A stretch of DNA of 64,000 nt, taken from positions 248,001-312,000 of the forward strand of contig JASGJE010000020.1 of NCBI GenBank assembly GCA_049840875.1. The letters are read 5' to 3'. A model generated the notes under the pieces. The model was not told the DNA's origin, ran no database searches, and was given only the letters and a program-made list of their open reading frames with translations. The DNA is from JAFDYH01 sp049840875. Its GTDB lineage: Bacteria; Bacteroidota; Bacteroidia; Chitinophagales; Chitinophagaceae. Both the position numbers and the translations under genes were made by a program. Shown one piece after another: positions 1-8,413 of the stretch; the first letter of the stretch is position 1; every line of letters begins with the position of its first letter.

Positions 1-95
1 AACTCATTTGCTTTACCTGTATTTTGTAGTTCCCGGATTCTACGTTGATGAACAGCCTGCTTGCTGATGCAGGCTACTTCATAAACGTCTTTCAT
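1..95 (-). CDS. IS3-family transposase OrfB, N-terminal fragment
   Basis: The minus-strand frame reads MKDVYEVACISKQAVHQRRI and onward to the window edge with no stop, a start typical of the integrase-like OrfB of IS3 elements. Its ATG (93-95) overlaps the TGA of orfA. The frame is open further upstream through the slippery run at 152-160, so the functional product is more likely an OrfAB fusion made by -1 frameshifting than a separately started protein. The DDE catalytic core lies outside the window. Confidence 0.75.
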   Translation of the reverse strand, partial: MKDVYEVACISKQAVHQRRIRELQNTGKANE

Positions 96-499
96 TTTGT
101 ATCCGTGCTCTCTTGTGTTGACCCGGAACCACTGAAGGGTGGAGTGAAAAACTTTTTTTTCAAATCAACTCCCAATTCTCGTTTACCCTGATCTATTAAC
201 TTGTTTAGAAATTCAACCTCCAACTGTTTACGACCCAGTGCCGCTTCCAACTCCTGAATCTTTTCTTCCAGTTCTTTTCTCTTATATGCTTCGCTTTCCG
301 TTTGCACTACCATTGTTTTAGATGTCTGCAAATGTCGCGAATACTTATTAAGCCATCCATACACTGCCTGAAAACTTACTCCATACTCCCTTGACACAGC
401 AAGCACTGATACAATCCCTGATTCTATGTCTTTGACTGCTTTCTTTTTAATGGCATCGCTGAATACACGCCGTTGCCGCAAATTGATTTTTTCTTTCAT
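92..499 (-). CDS. IS3-family transposase OrfA (HTH)
   Basis: A 135-residue DNA-binding subunit of an IS3 transposase. It has an N-terminal helix-turn-helix (about residues 10-50, with SREYGVSFQAVYGWLNKY) followed by a leucine-zipper-like coiled coil (about residues 70-105), the usual OrfA layout. The ATG at 499 is chosen because AGGAGG lies six bases upstream; a longer frame would need a TTG upstream of that ribosome binding site. Residues after the slippery A run (KKKFF and beyond) are a short out-of-frame tail, used only when no frameshift occurs. Confidence 0.85.
   Translation of the reverse strand: MKEKINLRQRRVFSDAIKKKAVKDIESGIVSVLAVSREYGVSFQAVYGWLNKYSRHLQTSKTMVVQTESEAYKRKELEEKIQELEAALGRKQLEVEFLNKLIDQGKRELGVDLKKKFFTPPFSGSGSTQESTDTK
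152..160 (-). other. Programmed -1 frameshift site (A8G) of the IS3 element
   Basis: On the minus strand the orfA frame reads TTG AAA AAA AAG TTT, which contains the heptamer A_AAA_AAG in the correct phase for -1 slippage. After slippage the frame continues as VFHSTLQWFRVNTREHGYK into OrfB without a stop. This is the standard IS3-family route to the OrfAB transposase. A stimulatory RNA structure downstream was not worked out. Confidence 0.75.
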
Positions 500-583
500 T
501 GTTGACCTCCTTTGATTGGTCAACTTATTTCAGGCTCGTACACTTGCGGTTATATCTTCACTTCATTAAGTATCAACCATTGC

Positions 584-3172
584 CTATTTCTTCTTCTTTG
601 CTGCTTTCTTCGCCGGGGCTTTCGCCGCTGTTTTCGAAGGCGCTTTTTTCGCTGCCGCTTTTGTCTTTTTGGCAAATGCATTCGGCAACTGCGCAACGAT
701 CATTTCCTTTACAGTATCAAGAGGAATTGTTGCCAATTCATCTGCGCTGTATTTTGTATCGTCGGCTTTTTTGGAAACCTTCAATACTTTTTTATTGAAC
801 TTGATGATGGCTCCCCAGCGGGCATTTTCGATGGAGATTTTTTCTTCCGGCCAGTTTTGTATATAGCGGTTTTCTTCTTTCTTGATCTTTGCTTCTATCA
901 GTTCATTGATATCACTCTTTGACAAGTTGTCAAAATCATAGCGCCTTGGTACATTGATGAACATCTCATTCCATTTGATGTAAGGGCCAAAACGACCTTT
1001 ACCTCTTGTCACCGGCTTCTCGTCATAGAATGCAATCGGCGCATCAGCCTTTTGTTTTTCATTGATGAGTTCAATCGCCCTTGGCATTTCTACATCCAAC
1101 GGTTCTTCTCCCCTGGGAATCGAGATAAACTGTTCACCCCATTTTACATACGGACCAAAGCGACCGACGTTTACGGCAACTTCCAGACCTTCATATTCAC
1201 CCAAAGCCTTTGGCAACTGAAATAATTTCAACGCTTCTTCCAGCGTGATAGTTTCAATACTCTGGTCTCTTTTTAATGCTGCAAAGCGGGGCTTCTCTTC
1301 GTCATCAACCTGGCCGATCTGTACCATCGGACCAAAGCGTCCCATTCTTGCGACGATGGGTTTGCCGGTTGCTTCATCTGTGCCCAGTTCACGTTCGCCT
1401 TTTATTCTCTCGGCATTTTCAATAGTATTATCAACATCTTTTTTGAAAGGCAGGTAAAAATCATCGATCATCTTATTCCACTTCATCTTGCCTTCTGCGA
1501 CTTCATCAAACTCTTCTTCGATGCGGGCAGTGAAACTGTAATCCATGATGTCATCGAAGTATTGTTTCAGAAAATCTGTTACCACCAACCCAAGGTCTGT
1601 GGGAAATAATTTCGACTTCTCGGCGCCGGTAGTTTCCTGTTCCACCAGCTTGGCAATCTTATTATCAGCAAGACGGAACACGCTGTATTCACGGATCACA
1701 CCTTCTTTATCCCGCTTTTCTACATAACCTCTTTTTAAAATAGTGGAGATGGTAGGAGCGTAGGTAGATGGACGACCGATACCCAGCTCTTCCAGTTTTT
1801 TTACAAGCGAAGCTTCAGTATATCTTGGCAGCGGGCGGCTGAAACGTTCCGTCGCTTTCATTTCTTTCAATGGCAATTGTTGCCCGATTGCTAATGGCGG
1901 CAACATTCCTTCCTGTGTATCGTCTTCATTGATGTCATCATCATCGCGGTCTTCGCGGTATACTTTCAGGAAACCTTCAAATTTCAGTACTTCACCTTGC
2001 GCAGTCAGCTCTTCATTATTCGTACTGATATTTATTTTTGCAATGGTTTTTTCCAGTTCCGCATCAGACATCTGGCTGGCCATTGTTCTTTTCCAGATCA
2101 GGTCATACAAACGTTTCAGATCAGCGTCTTCCACGGTCGTATTGCTCATATAGGTCGGGCGGATAGCTTCGTGTGCCTCCTGCGCATTCTCATTCTTGTT
2201 CTTGAACTTGCGGAACTGATGGTATTCATCACCATACATTCCCTTCACTGTATTGGTAATGTCACCCAAAGCTGTATCACTAAGATTTACACTGTCGGTA
2301 CGCATATACGTGATTAACCCGTTTTCATACAAGCGTTGCGCCAATAACATTGTTCTTGACACACCATAGCCCAGCTTGCGGCTAGCTTCCTGTTGCAAAG
2401 TGGAAGTGGTGAAAGGAGGAGCCGGTGAACGCTTACCGGGCTTCACCTGTATATCGCTGACTTTATAATTAGCGCCAATACATGATTTCAAAAATGATTC
2501 TGCATCTTCCGCAGAGGAATGGCGGCCGCCTTCTGCCTTAAAGGTGATGCTTTTGTCACTGGCATCAGTAGCCGTAAATAAGGCATCTACTTTAAAACTG
2601 CTCACCGGTGTAAAGGCATTGATCTCACGTTCGCGTTCCGCAATGATGCGCACAGCCACACTTTGAACCCTGCCTGCACTCAGGTTGTTCTTCATGCTCA
2701 TCTTGCGCCAGAGCACAGGACTGAGTTCGAAGCCTACTATACGGTCCAGTATTCTTCTTGCCTGTTGTGCGTTCACCAGGTTCATATCCAGTTTGCGTGG
2801 ATTATCTACAGCGGCTTTAATTGCTGGCTTCGTGATTTCGTGAAAGACAATGCGCTTGGTCGCTTTCGGATCAAGGCCCAATACTTCACAAAGATGCCAA
2901 CTGATGGCTTCGCCTTCACGGTCCTCATCCGTTGCCAACCATACTTCATCACTTTTATTAGCTAAACTCTTTAAATCTCTGACAACCTTTTCTTTCTCTT
3001 CCGGAACAATGTATCGTGGTTTGTAATTTTTTTCAAGATCTATTCCCATTCCCGCTTTCTCGAGATCGCGTATATGGCCGTAACAGCTTTTAACTTCGAA
3101 GTCTTTACCGAGAATTTTTTCAATTGTTTTAGCTTTCGCAGGGCTTTCCACTATCAATAGGTTCTTCGCCAT
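584..3172 (-). CDS. topA: DNA topoisomerase I
   Basis: Type IA topoisomerase (862 aa) that relaxes negative supercoils through a 5'-phosphotyrosine intermediate. The N-terminal TOPRIM domain carries VESPAKAKT at residues 8-16 and the metal-binding acidic motif DEDREGE at 82-88. The catalytic tyrosine is Y289 in ITYMRTDS. There are no four-cysteine zinc fingers; instead four GRFGPYVKWG-like C-terminal repeats lie at roughly residues 615-800. The last 30 residues are almost entirely Lys and Ala, a basic DNA-binding tail. It starts at ATG 3172 and is transcribed toward the IS element. Length and domains are normal for the phylum. Confidence 0.97.
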   Translation of the reverse strand: MAKNLLIVESPAKAKTIEKILGKDFEVKSCYGHIRDLEKAGMGIDLEKNYKPRYIVPEEKEKVVRDLKSLANKSDEVWLATDEDREGEAISWHLCEVLGLDPKATKRIVFHEITKPAIKAAVDNPRKLDMNLVNAQQARRILDRIVGFELSPVLWRKMSMKNNLSAGRVQSVAVRIIAEREREINAFTPVSSFKVDALFTATDASDKSITFKAEGGRHSSAEDAESFLKSCIGANYKVSDIQVKPGKRSPAPPFTTSTLQQEASRKLGYGVSRTMLLAQRLYENGLITYMRTDSVNLSDTALGDITNTVKGMYGDEYHQFRKFKNKNENAQEAHEAIRPTYMSNTTVEDADLKRLYDLIWKRTMASQMSDAELEKTIAKINISTNNEELTAQGEVLKFEGFLKVYREDRDDDDINEDDTQEGMLPPLAIGQQLPLKEMKATERFSRPLPRYTEASLVKKLEELGIGRPSTYAPTISTILKRGYVEKRDKEGVIREYSVFRLADNKIAKLVEQETTGAEKSKLFPTDLGLVVTDFLKQYFDDIMDYSFTARIEEEFDEVAEGKMKWNKMIDDFYLPFKKDVDNTIENAERIKGERELGTDEATGKPIVARMGRFGPMVQIGQVDDEEKPRFAALKRDQSIETITLEEALKLFQLPKALGEYEGLEVAVNVGRFGPYVKWGEQFISIPRGEEPLDVEMPRAIELINEKQKADAPIAFYDEKPVTRGKGRFGPYIKWNEMFINVPRRYDFDNLSKSDINELIEAKIKKEENRYIQNWPEEKISIENARWGAIIKFNKKVLKVSKKADDTKYSADELATIPLDTVKEMIVAQLPNAFAKKTKAAAKKAPSKTAAKAPAKKAAKKKK

Positions 3173-3523
3173 AATTTACTTCAATGGGTTTTAAGATACC
3201 GGCTCAGGCCAGGCTTTGTTTATTCTGATTATTCGTTGTCCGTTCTGCTCTATCAGGTCAGTTTACGCAAAATCAAACGCTATTTCCACTCCTTAATTAT
3301 ATAGTTACCGGCAAGCGGATGCTGCAATTATAACACAAGAATCGGAATTTTTCTATTTAATGATCGTTGAAGGGCTATAATCAGTAGTTGGAAAATGTCT
3401 GCAACCTGTTGAAAGATAATAAGGAACGGCCTTTTTCAGAAAAGGTCAAATTTTTGAAAGCAGACTGAACCTGTTTTCTGTAAATGAGTACAACGGCTTA
3501 GAAAATTAAATTGCAGCGGCTTT
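3173..3523. other. Intergenic region between topA and the SGNH hydrolase gene
   Basis: No coding region is supported here. It must hold the topA promoter, but no good TAnnTTTG box was found on the minus strand. The one structural element seen is a short hairpin at 3428-3447 (GGCCTTTT / AAAAGGTC, one mismatch), which could end the minus-strand transcript of the SGNH gene. The rest shows nothing recognisable. Confidence 0.5.
3428..3447 (-). terminator. Possible terminator hairpin after the SGNH hydrolase gene
   Basis: Eight-base arms at 3428-3435 and 3440-3447 pair with one mismatch around a four-base loop. It sits about 80 bp past the stop codon of the minus-strand SGNH gene. The stem is short and AT-rich and the downstream T run on the minus strand is poor, so this is weak. 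Confidence 0.3.
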
Positions 3524-4243
3524 TCAATTTGCAAGGATGCCTTTGAAAAGTACGCTAAGGCTTTCCGCCCATCGTGCATATTCTTTGCCGGAAGGATGTA
3601 ATTGATCGGATGCTAAAAGCGACGGATCAGATGCTGCTTCTCTTGTCCAGGGAGTAATGTCAAGATAGTTAACACCGGCTTTTGAAGAAATATCCTTATT
3701 GATTGAATTGTATTGATCAATTTCTTTTGAAATCAATGTGCGGTCACGGCCATTTGCAAATGGCGTTACGCCCCAGTCAGGGATTGATAAAACAACCACA
3801 TGATATGGATTGCCATTTGCAAACTGCACGGATTTATCCAGCAATTCTTTGAATTCTGTTTTATAAGTTTCAATTGGTTTGTGCTGGTATTGATTATTAA
3901 CGCCGATCAAAAGTGTTACAATATCATATGAGAGAAGGAGATTGTCATCTTTGCTAATCCCATTCTTTAAATCATTGGTTGTCCAGCCAGTTGTGGCGAT
4001 TATCTTTAATTTCCCATAAATATTACTCTTGGTCAATAATTGCACGATCTGGTTTGGATAATTATCGCTGGCAGGTACGTTTTGGCCGATCGTATACGAG
4101 TCACCAAGGGCAAGATAAGTGAAAGTTTTTTTGGCTGAATCAACGCCGGTAAGTGGCACATTCATTGACCTTGAAGTTTTTTGACAGGAACTGCCTGCAG
4201 TAAAGAAAAGCAATATTATGAACACATTTTTTATCCCCGTCAT
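3524..4243 (-). CDS. SGNH/GDSL-family hydrolase, lipoprotein
   Basis: A 239-residue predicted lipoprotein: a hydrophobic signal ends in the lipobox AGSSC, with C20 as the lipidated residue. The SGNH blocks are present: GDSY with nucleophile S49, GVNN at 114-117 (block III Asn), and DQLHP with D213 and H216 as the catalytic Asp and His. It probably acts as an esterase or lipase-like enzyme in the periplasm or outer membrane; the substrate cannot be read from the sequence. It lies 12 bp downstream of the alpha/beta hydrolase gene on the same strand, so the two are probably cotranscribed. Confidence 0.85.
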   Translation of the reverse strand: MTGIKNVFIILLFFTAGSSCQKTSRSMNVPLTGVDSAKKTFTYLALGDSYTIGQNVPASDNYPNQIVQLLTKSNIYGKLKIIATTGWTTNDLKNGISKDDNLLLSYDIVTLLIGVNNQYQHKPIETYKTEFKELLDKSVQFANGNPYHVVVLSIPDWGVTPFANGRDRTLISKEIDQYNSINKDISSKAGVNYLDITPWTREAASDPSLLASDQLHPSGKEYARWAESLSVLFKGILAN

Positions 4244-4255
4244 CAGTGCGTTGTT

Positions 4256-5101
4256 TTACAGAAAATCGATGATGGCCTTGCACACCGATTTATCCCGGTA
4301 AATCTGTGCATGCCCCAATCCTGAAGTAACTACGAATTGCACGTTCGGATAGTTTTGCTTTTTTACGTTTAATGCATCTGAAAAAGGCGTTACGGGATCG
4401 TCTTGGTCGTGCACCCACAGAACCTTCGCCTTTATATGTTGCATAGCCCGTGCAACAGAATACCAGGCCGAGGGATGACCACCGATTTCCTGTATTTGCT
4501 CTTCAAAGTAATGTTTCACTTTTTCATCAGTTAAATGAATCATTCTGAAATAACGATCGATGGCGCTGATACTTTCCGTTGCGGGAGCGATCAATGCTAT
4601 TCTGAACGATTCATCGTGCTGTATTTTTTCCATCGCCAACGCAATGGCCAATCCGCCAAAAGAATGACCTACATAAGACTGAACCGGCCCGAACTTTTCA
4701 TGAATGTGCAGTATAAAATCGCTGAACTCAACGACGTTGATTGTCTCGCCTCCACTCATTCCATGCGCCGGTGCATCAAACGCCAAAACCTCATGCCCTT
4801 TTTTTACCAGGCCATCAATATAGGGTTCAAAATTCAGCACCGATGATACGTGGCCATGAATGACAAGGGCTTTTCGTTTTGCGCCCTCGTTCCAACGAAA
4901 GCCGCAAATACTAATGCCATTAAAATCAAAATGGAGGGGTTCACCTGTAAGAAATCGCCCGGATGGCTTTGTGTTGTTTCGCTTATACGGCGTATTAAAA
5001 ACAGTCAACGCTTTTCGGGCAGCCATCTTTTTGGAGAACAGGGCGAGCAATTTTATTTGTAATATCCTGTAAAAACCGTTAATCCTGTATTTCAATTTCA
5101 T
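4256..5101 (-). CDS. Alpha/beta hydrolase
   Basis: A 281-residue alpha/beta-hydrolase fold protein. Visible elements are the oxyanion-hole strand LVIHGHVSS (79-87), the nucleophile elbow GHSFGG with S147, the acid region HDQDDPVTP (D234 or D235) and the C-terminal histidine in GLGHAQ (H264). No signal peptide is evident, so it is probably cytoplasmic or membrane-associated through its basic, hydrophobic N terminus. It is the first gene of a short minus-strand unit with the SGNH hydrolase. The substrate is unknown. Confidence 0.85.
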   Translation of the reverse strand: MKLKYRINGFYRILQIKLLALFSKKMAARKALTVFNTPYKRNNTKPSGRFLTGEPLHFDFNGISICGFRWNEGAKRKALVIHGHVSSVLNFEPYIDGLVKKGHEVLAFDAPAHGMSGGETINVVEFSDFILHIHEKFGPVQSYVGHSFGGLAIALAMEKIQHDESFRIALIAPATESISAIDRYFRMIHLTDEKVKHYFEEQIQEIGGHPSAWYSVARAMQHIKAKVLWVHDQDDPVTPFSDALNVKKQNYPNVQFVVTSGLGHAQIYRDKSVCKAIIDFL

Positions 5102-5132
5102 GAATGGTACTTCAGCAGATTTTATCGCCCGT

Positions 5133-5155
5133 CAAAAATAAGCTGTTTAGTTTTG
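5133..5155. promoter_or_regulatory. Divergent pair of -7 boxes between the alpha/beta hydrolase and DUF2520 genes
   Basis: The plus strand has TAGTTTTG at 5148-5155 and the minus strand has TATTTTTG at 5140-5133; both match TAnnTTTG exactly. Neither has a clear TTG/TTTG -33 element. With the usual spacing the plus-strand start site falls on or next to the DUF2520 ATG at 5160, which would give a leaderless mRNA. The minus-strand start would leave an untranslated leader of about 25 bases. Confidence 0.55.
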
Positions 5156-5159
5156 TGCT

Positions 5160-5921
5160 ATGGATATAGTCATCATCGGTACGGGCAATGTAGCATCTGT
5201 GTTAGGGAAAAAGTTTAAATCAGCAGGACATCATATTCTTCAGATTGCAGGGAGAAATTCTGCTGCAGCCAGTGCATTAGCCTACGAATTGAATACTGTG
5301 TCAACAAACTATTGGAGCGCTATCAATCAGAATGCAGACGTTTACCTTCTCGCAGTTTCGGACAATGCATTTCATGCCATTATTCCGGAAATAAAATTAC
5401 CGGGAAAGATTGTTGCACACACGGCGGCATCCTTGCCAAAAGAAATATTAAAAACGGTCAGCCATCATTATGGCGTGTTATACCCGTTGCAAAGCCTGCG
5501 AAAAGAAACGGAGATATTGCCTGATGTTCCACTATTTGTAGATGGCAACGATGAGCATACTATTAAAACATTGGAGAAACTCGCTCATTCAATTTCAGGT
5601 GATAAGGTGGTGCATGCAGGAGAAAATGAACGTATAAAATTGCATGTTGCGGCGGTGTTTGTAAATAATTTCAGTAATTACCTCTACACATTGGCAGAGG
5701 AGTATTGTAAAAATGAAGGAATCGATTTCAGACTGTTAATTCCCCTAATCGAAGAAACGGCATTGCGGGTGAAAAATAATTCTCCCCGTACTGTTCAAAC
5801 GGGACCGGCTATGCGCCATGATCATGAGACGATCGACAAACATCTTTTACTGCTTGAAAAATATCCTGAATTAAAAAAGGTTTATTCTTTTCTCAGCGGG
5901 CAGATAGAACAAATAAAGTAA
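5160..5921 (+). CDS. Rossmann-fold / DUF2520 domain protein
   Basis: A 253-residue protein with an N-terminal NAD(P)-binding Rossmann motif (IIGTGNVA, residues 5-12) resembling the F420-dependent NADP oxidoreductase/ProC fold, followed by an all-helical DUF2520 domain (about residues 125-245). The family is widely annotated as a putative dehydrogenase but has no established substrate. It heads a plus-strand run of six closely spaced genes ending with DUF2851. The -7 box ends only four bases before the ATG, so there is no room for a Shine-Dalgarno. Confidence 0.85.
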   Translation: MDIVIIGTGNVASVLGKKFKSAGHHILQIAGRNSAAASALAYELNTVSTNYWSAINQNADVYLLAVSDNAFHAIIPEIKLPGKIVAHTAASLPKEILKTVSHHYGVLYPLQSLRKETEILPDVPLFVDGNDEHTIKTLEKLAHSISGDKVVHAGENERIKLHVAAVFVNNFSNYLYTLAEEYCKNEGIDFRLLIPLIEETALRVKNNSPRTVQTGPAMRHDHETIDKHLLLLEKYPELKKVYSFLSGQIEQIK

Positions 5922-5930
5922 ACAATCCGG

Positions 5931-6245
5931 ATGTATTCTCTCCTGGTAAATTTTGAACATCATGATCCTGTAATCATTCAGGATGTGGCCCCGGGCGCTA
6001 CGTTGCTGGAAGTTATCATTGATAATAAAATACCGTTGAACCATGAATGCGGTGGCATCTGTAATTGTGCTACCTGTCACATTTATATAGAAAAAGGAAA
6101 TGGACATTTAGAAGAAATGTTCCGTCGGGAGAAAGATTTTTTGCAAAAGGCCTCCGGGGTAAAGAATAATTCACGACTGGCTTGTCAATGTTTGTTATTG
6201 CCCGGCCATGGAAAAATAGAGATAACAATTCCCGTGCAATCATAA
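5931..6245 (+). CDS. 2Fe-2S ferredoxin (adrenodoxin/Isc type)
   Basis: A 104-residue electron carrier with the plant/vertebrate-type 2Fe-2S pattern: C40, C46 and C49 in CGGICNCATC (C-x5-C-x2-C) and the fourth ligand at C85 in SRLACQ. Length and spacing fit the adrenodoxin/Isc ferredoxin class rather than the photosynthetic class. It starts 9 bp after the DUF2520 gene. The partner reductase or acceptor is not encoded nearby; the adjacent Rossmann protein is a speculative redox partner. Confidence 0.92.
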   Translation: MYSLLVNFEHHDPVIIQDVAPGATLLEVIIDNKIPLNHECGGICNCATCHIYIEKGNGHLEEMFRREKDFLQKASGVKNNSRLACQCLLLPGHGKIEITIPVQS

Positions 6246-6271
6246 ATTTGACGGATAAATGATCGATCAAT

Positions 6272-6793
6272 ATGAATGTTCTTGAGCTTTTTAAAAATAT
6301 CTCCGTATTTATTTTCGATGTTGACGGTGTGTTAACCGATGGAACTGTTCTTGTACTGGAAAATGGTTTGCAGGCAAGGCAAATGAATATAAAAGACGGA
6401 TTGGGTTTACAAATGGCATTAAAGAATGGATTTCGCGTACTGATCATTTCCGGGGGAAATTCAAAGCCTGTAGAAGAGCGACTGAATAAATTGGGCTTGA
6501 AAGATGTTTTCATGAGTGTTGGCGATAAAAAATCGTTTGTCAATCAATACTTGCAGGAAAATGGTTTGCAATGGAACGAAACATTGTTTATGGCGGACGA
6601 TCTTCCTGATCTTGAAACATTGAAAGCCGTTAAAGTAGCTTGCTGCCCGGCTGACGCAGTAATGGAAGTAAAGGAAGTTGCACATTATATTTCTCCTTTG
6701 AACGGAGGTTTTGGCTGCGCAAGAGATATCATCGAAAAAGTCTTGAAAGTGCAGGATAAATGGATATTTGACAAAACAGTTACATCCCGTTGA
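6272..6793 (+). CDS. KdsC-like HAD phosphatase (3-deoxy-manno-octulosonate-8-phosphate phosphatase family)
   Basis: A 173-residue HAD-superfamily phosphatase of the C0 type without a cap domain, the length of KdsC. Motif I is FDVDGVLTDG with D16 (nucleophile) and D18; motif II is the S/T of IISGGNS; motif IV is ADDLPD near residue 110, where KdsC usually has GDDxxD. KdsC removes phosphate from KDO-8-P in lipopolysaccharide core synthesis. No kdsA or kdsB is in the window, so the exact substrate is inferred from the family only. Confidence 0.82.
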   Translation: MNVLELFKNISVFIFDVDGVLTDGTVLVLENGLQARQMNIKDGLGLQMALKNGFRVLIISGGNSKPVEERLNKLGLKDVFMSVGDKKSFVNQYLQENGLQWNETLFMADDLPDLETLKAVKVACCPADAVMEVKEVAHYISPLNGGFGCARDIIEKVLKVQDKWIFDKTVTSR

Positions 6794-6836
6794 GTTATTT
6801 TCGCAGCGTATTATTCAATCCTGCTAAGAAACCTGT

Positions 6837-7781
6837 ATGCATTTATTAAAGGCTTTTATAAAAATGATCCGGTTGCCCAATCTCATTTTTATTGCCTTAA
6901 CCCAGTTTCTTTTTTACGAATGCATTATCCGGACCATCCTGGATCCGCTGCATATACAAGCAACTATCGGCATGCTTAGCTTGCTTTTTATTATTGTGGC
7001 ATCTGTACTGATTGGGGCAGCGGGGTATATCATCAATGACTATTTCGATATCAATATTGACCAGGTAAACAAACCGAATCAGAATGTCATCGATAGTGTT
7101 GTCTCGAGGAGATGGGCTATGCTTTGGCATTTTATTCTCAGCGGTAGCGGCATTCTGATAAGTATTTATGTTTTTATACGCACCAGCCTGTGGTATATTC
7201 CGTTGGCCAATTTCGGTTGTGTATTCCTGTTATTTGTTTATTCCCTGTCATTGAAAAGACGAATACTGATCGGAAACATCCTGATATCGTTATTGACGGC
7301 ATGGGTTATTATGATCCTGTTTCTGTCAGAAGCACGGTTTGATTTCTCCGATCCGTCTGCTGAAGTATTGAACGCTTCACAGAAGATAGTACGCCTTGGA
7401 TTATTATATTCGGCATTTGCATTTATCATTTCGCTCGTAAGAGAAGCGATTAAAGATATTGAAGACATGGAAGGTGATGCACGATATGGTTGCCGTACCA
7501 TGCCGATTCAATGGGGTGTAAACGCTGCGAAGGTGTACATTGCTTTATGGCTGGTAGTACTGATCGCCATGGTCATCATAGCACAGGTATATGTTTCACA
7601 ATTCCGTTGGTGGTGGCCCAATATATACAGCACAGTGTTCATCATCTTACCGCTTGGTTATATCTTCTTTAAACTGTTTAAAGCAACAACTTCTGAGCAG
7701 TTTCATCATTTAAGTTCGGTGACCAAGCTCGCAATGCTTACGGGAATTTTATCGATCATCTTTTTTCGCTTCTATCTTTAA
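6837..7781 (+). CDS. UbiA-family prenyltransferase
   Basis: A 314-residue polytopic membrane protein with about eight predicted helices. Both UbiA prenyl-diphosphate binding motifs are present: NDYFDINID (N67, D68, D71, D75) and DIEDMEGD (D207, D210, D214). The family moves an isoprenoid chain onto an aromatic or glycerol-phosphate acceptor. In Bacteroidota this subgroup is often labelled geranylgeranylglycerol-phosphate geranylgeranyltransferase; the acceptor cannot be told from the sequence. It is 3 bp upstream of maf. Confidence 0.88.
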   Translation: MHLLKAFIKMIRLPNLIFIALTQFLFYECIIRTILDPLHIQATIGMLSLLFIIVASVLIGAAGYIINDYFDINIDQVNKPNQNVIDSVVSRRWAMLWHFILSGSGILISIYVFIRTSLWYIPLANFGCVFLLFVYSLSLKRRILIGNILISLLTAWVIMILFLSEARFDFSDPSAEVLNASQKIVRLGLLYSAFAFIISLVREAIKDIEDMEGDARYGCRTMPIQWGVNAAKVYIALWLVVLIAMVIIAQVYVSQFRWWWPNIYSTVFIILPLGYIFFKLFKATTSEQFHHLSSVTKLAMLTGILSIIFFRFYL

Positions 7782-7784
7782 CCC

Positions 7785-8345
7785 ATGCAGAAAATAATTT
7801 TAGCATCACAATCACCCCGAAGGAAACAGTTGCTCGAATGGGCCGAAGTACCGTTTGAGATTATTGTAAAGAGCACCGATGAAAAATATCCTTTTGGATT
7901 GACGCCGGAAGAAATACCGGTGTATATCGCAAAGAACAAAGCGCTGGCCGTTGTACAGGATGTAAAACCCGGAACTACAATTCTTGCCGCAGATACAATT
8001 GTGGTATTGGGAGATGCTATTATTGGAAAGCCTGTTCATCGCGAAGAAGCAGTCAGCATATTGCTGGCATTATCCGGGCAAAAACATAAAGTTATAACCG
8101 GTGTTGTATTGGTAAAAGATCAGAAAGAAATCTCATTTGCAGATGTCACTGAAGTTGAATTTCATGAGCTCACTATTGAACAGATTGAATTTTATGTAGA
8201 CAAATACAAACCTTATGATAAAGCCGGGGCATATGCCATACAGGAATGGATAGGCGTTGTCGGCATTAAATCCGTTACCGGGGACTTCTACAACGTAATG
8301 GGCTTACCTGTATCTCGCGTAGTGCAAGCGCTTAATAAATTTTAG
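7785..8345 (+). CDS. maf: Maf-family nucleoside triphosphate pyrophosphatase
   Basis: A 186-residue Maf protein. It has the signature LASQSPRRKQLL at residues 6-17, the AADTIV acidic motif near residue 68 and the GKP loop. Maf enzymes hydrolyse dTTP/UTP or modified nucleotides to monophosphate and pyrophosphate as a house-cleaning activity. It follows the prenyltransferase gene with a 3 bp gap, so translation is probably coupled. Confidence 0.95.
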   Translation: MQKIILASQSPRRKQLLEWAEVPFEIIVKSTDEKYPFGLTPEEIPVYIAKNKALAVVQDVKPGTTILAADTIVVLGDAIIGKPVHREEAVSILLALSGQKHKVITGVVLVKDQKEISFADVTEVEFHELTIEQIEFYVDKYKPYDKAGAYAIQEWIGVVGIKSVTGDFYNVMGLPVSRVVQALNKF

Positions 8346-8413
8346 CAATATCGCATATGAGAAAGTAATGACGATTGCATATTTAGTTGTTGCAAGTCTT
8401 TATTTTCATAGCT

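Larger units (their letters stand above)
1..542 (-). mobile_element. IS3-family insertion sequence, 5' part (rest lies before the window)
   Basis: The element holds orfA and the first part of orfB of an IS3-type transposase, joined by a -1 slippery site. The outer end is placed at about 542, where GGCTCGTACA on the plus strand (533-542) would read TGTACGAGCC inward on the element strand, a plausible start of a terminal inverted repeat. The other end is outside the window, so neither the inverted repeat nor a target duplication can be confirmed. The element sits about 40 bp beyond the topA stop codon and interrupts no visible gene. Confidence 0.75.

Noticed and set aside
512..922. 136-codon plus-strand frame opposite the 3' end of topA
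   Set aside because: It lies antisense to the lysine-rich TopA tail; its Cys/Phe/Arg-rich translation is an artefact of complementing Lys/Ala codons.
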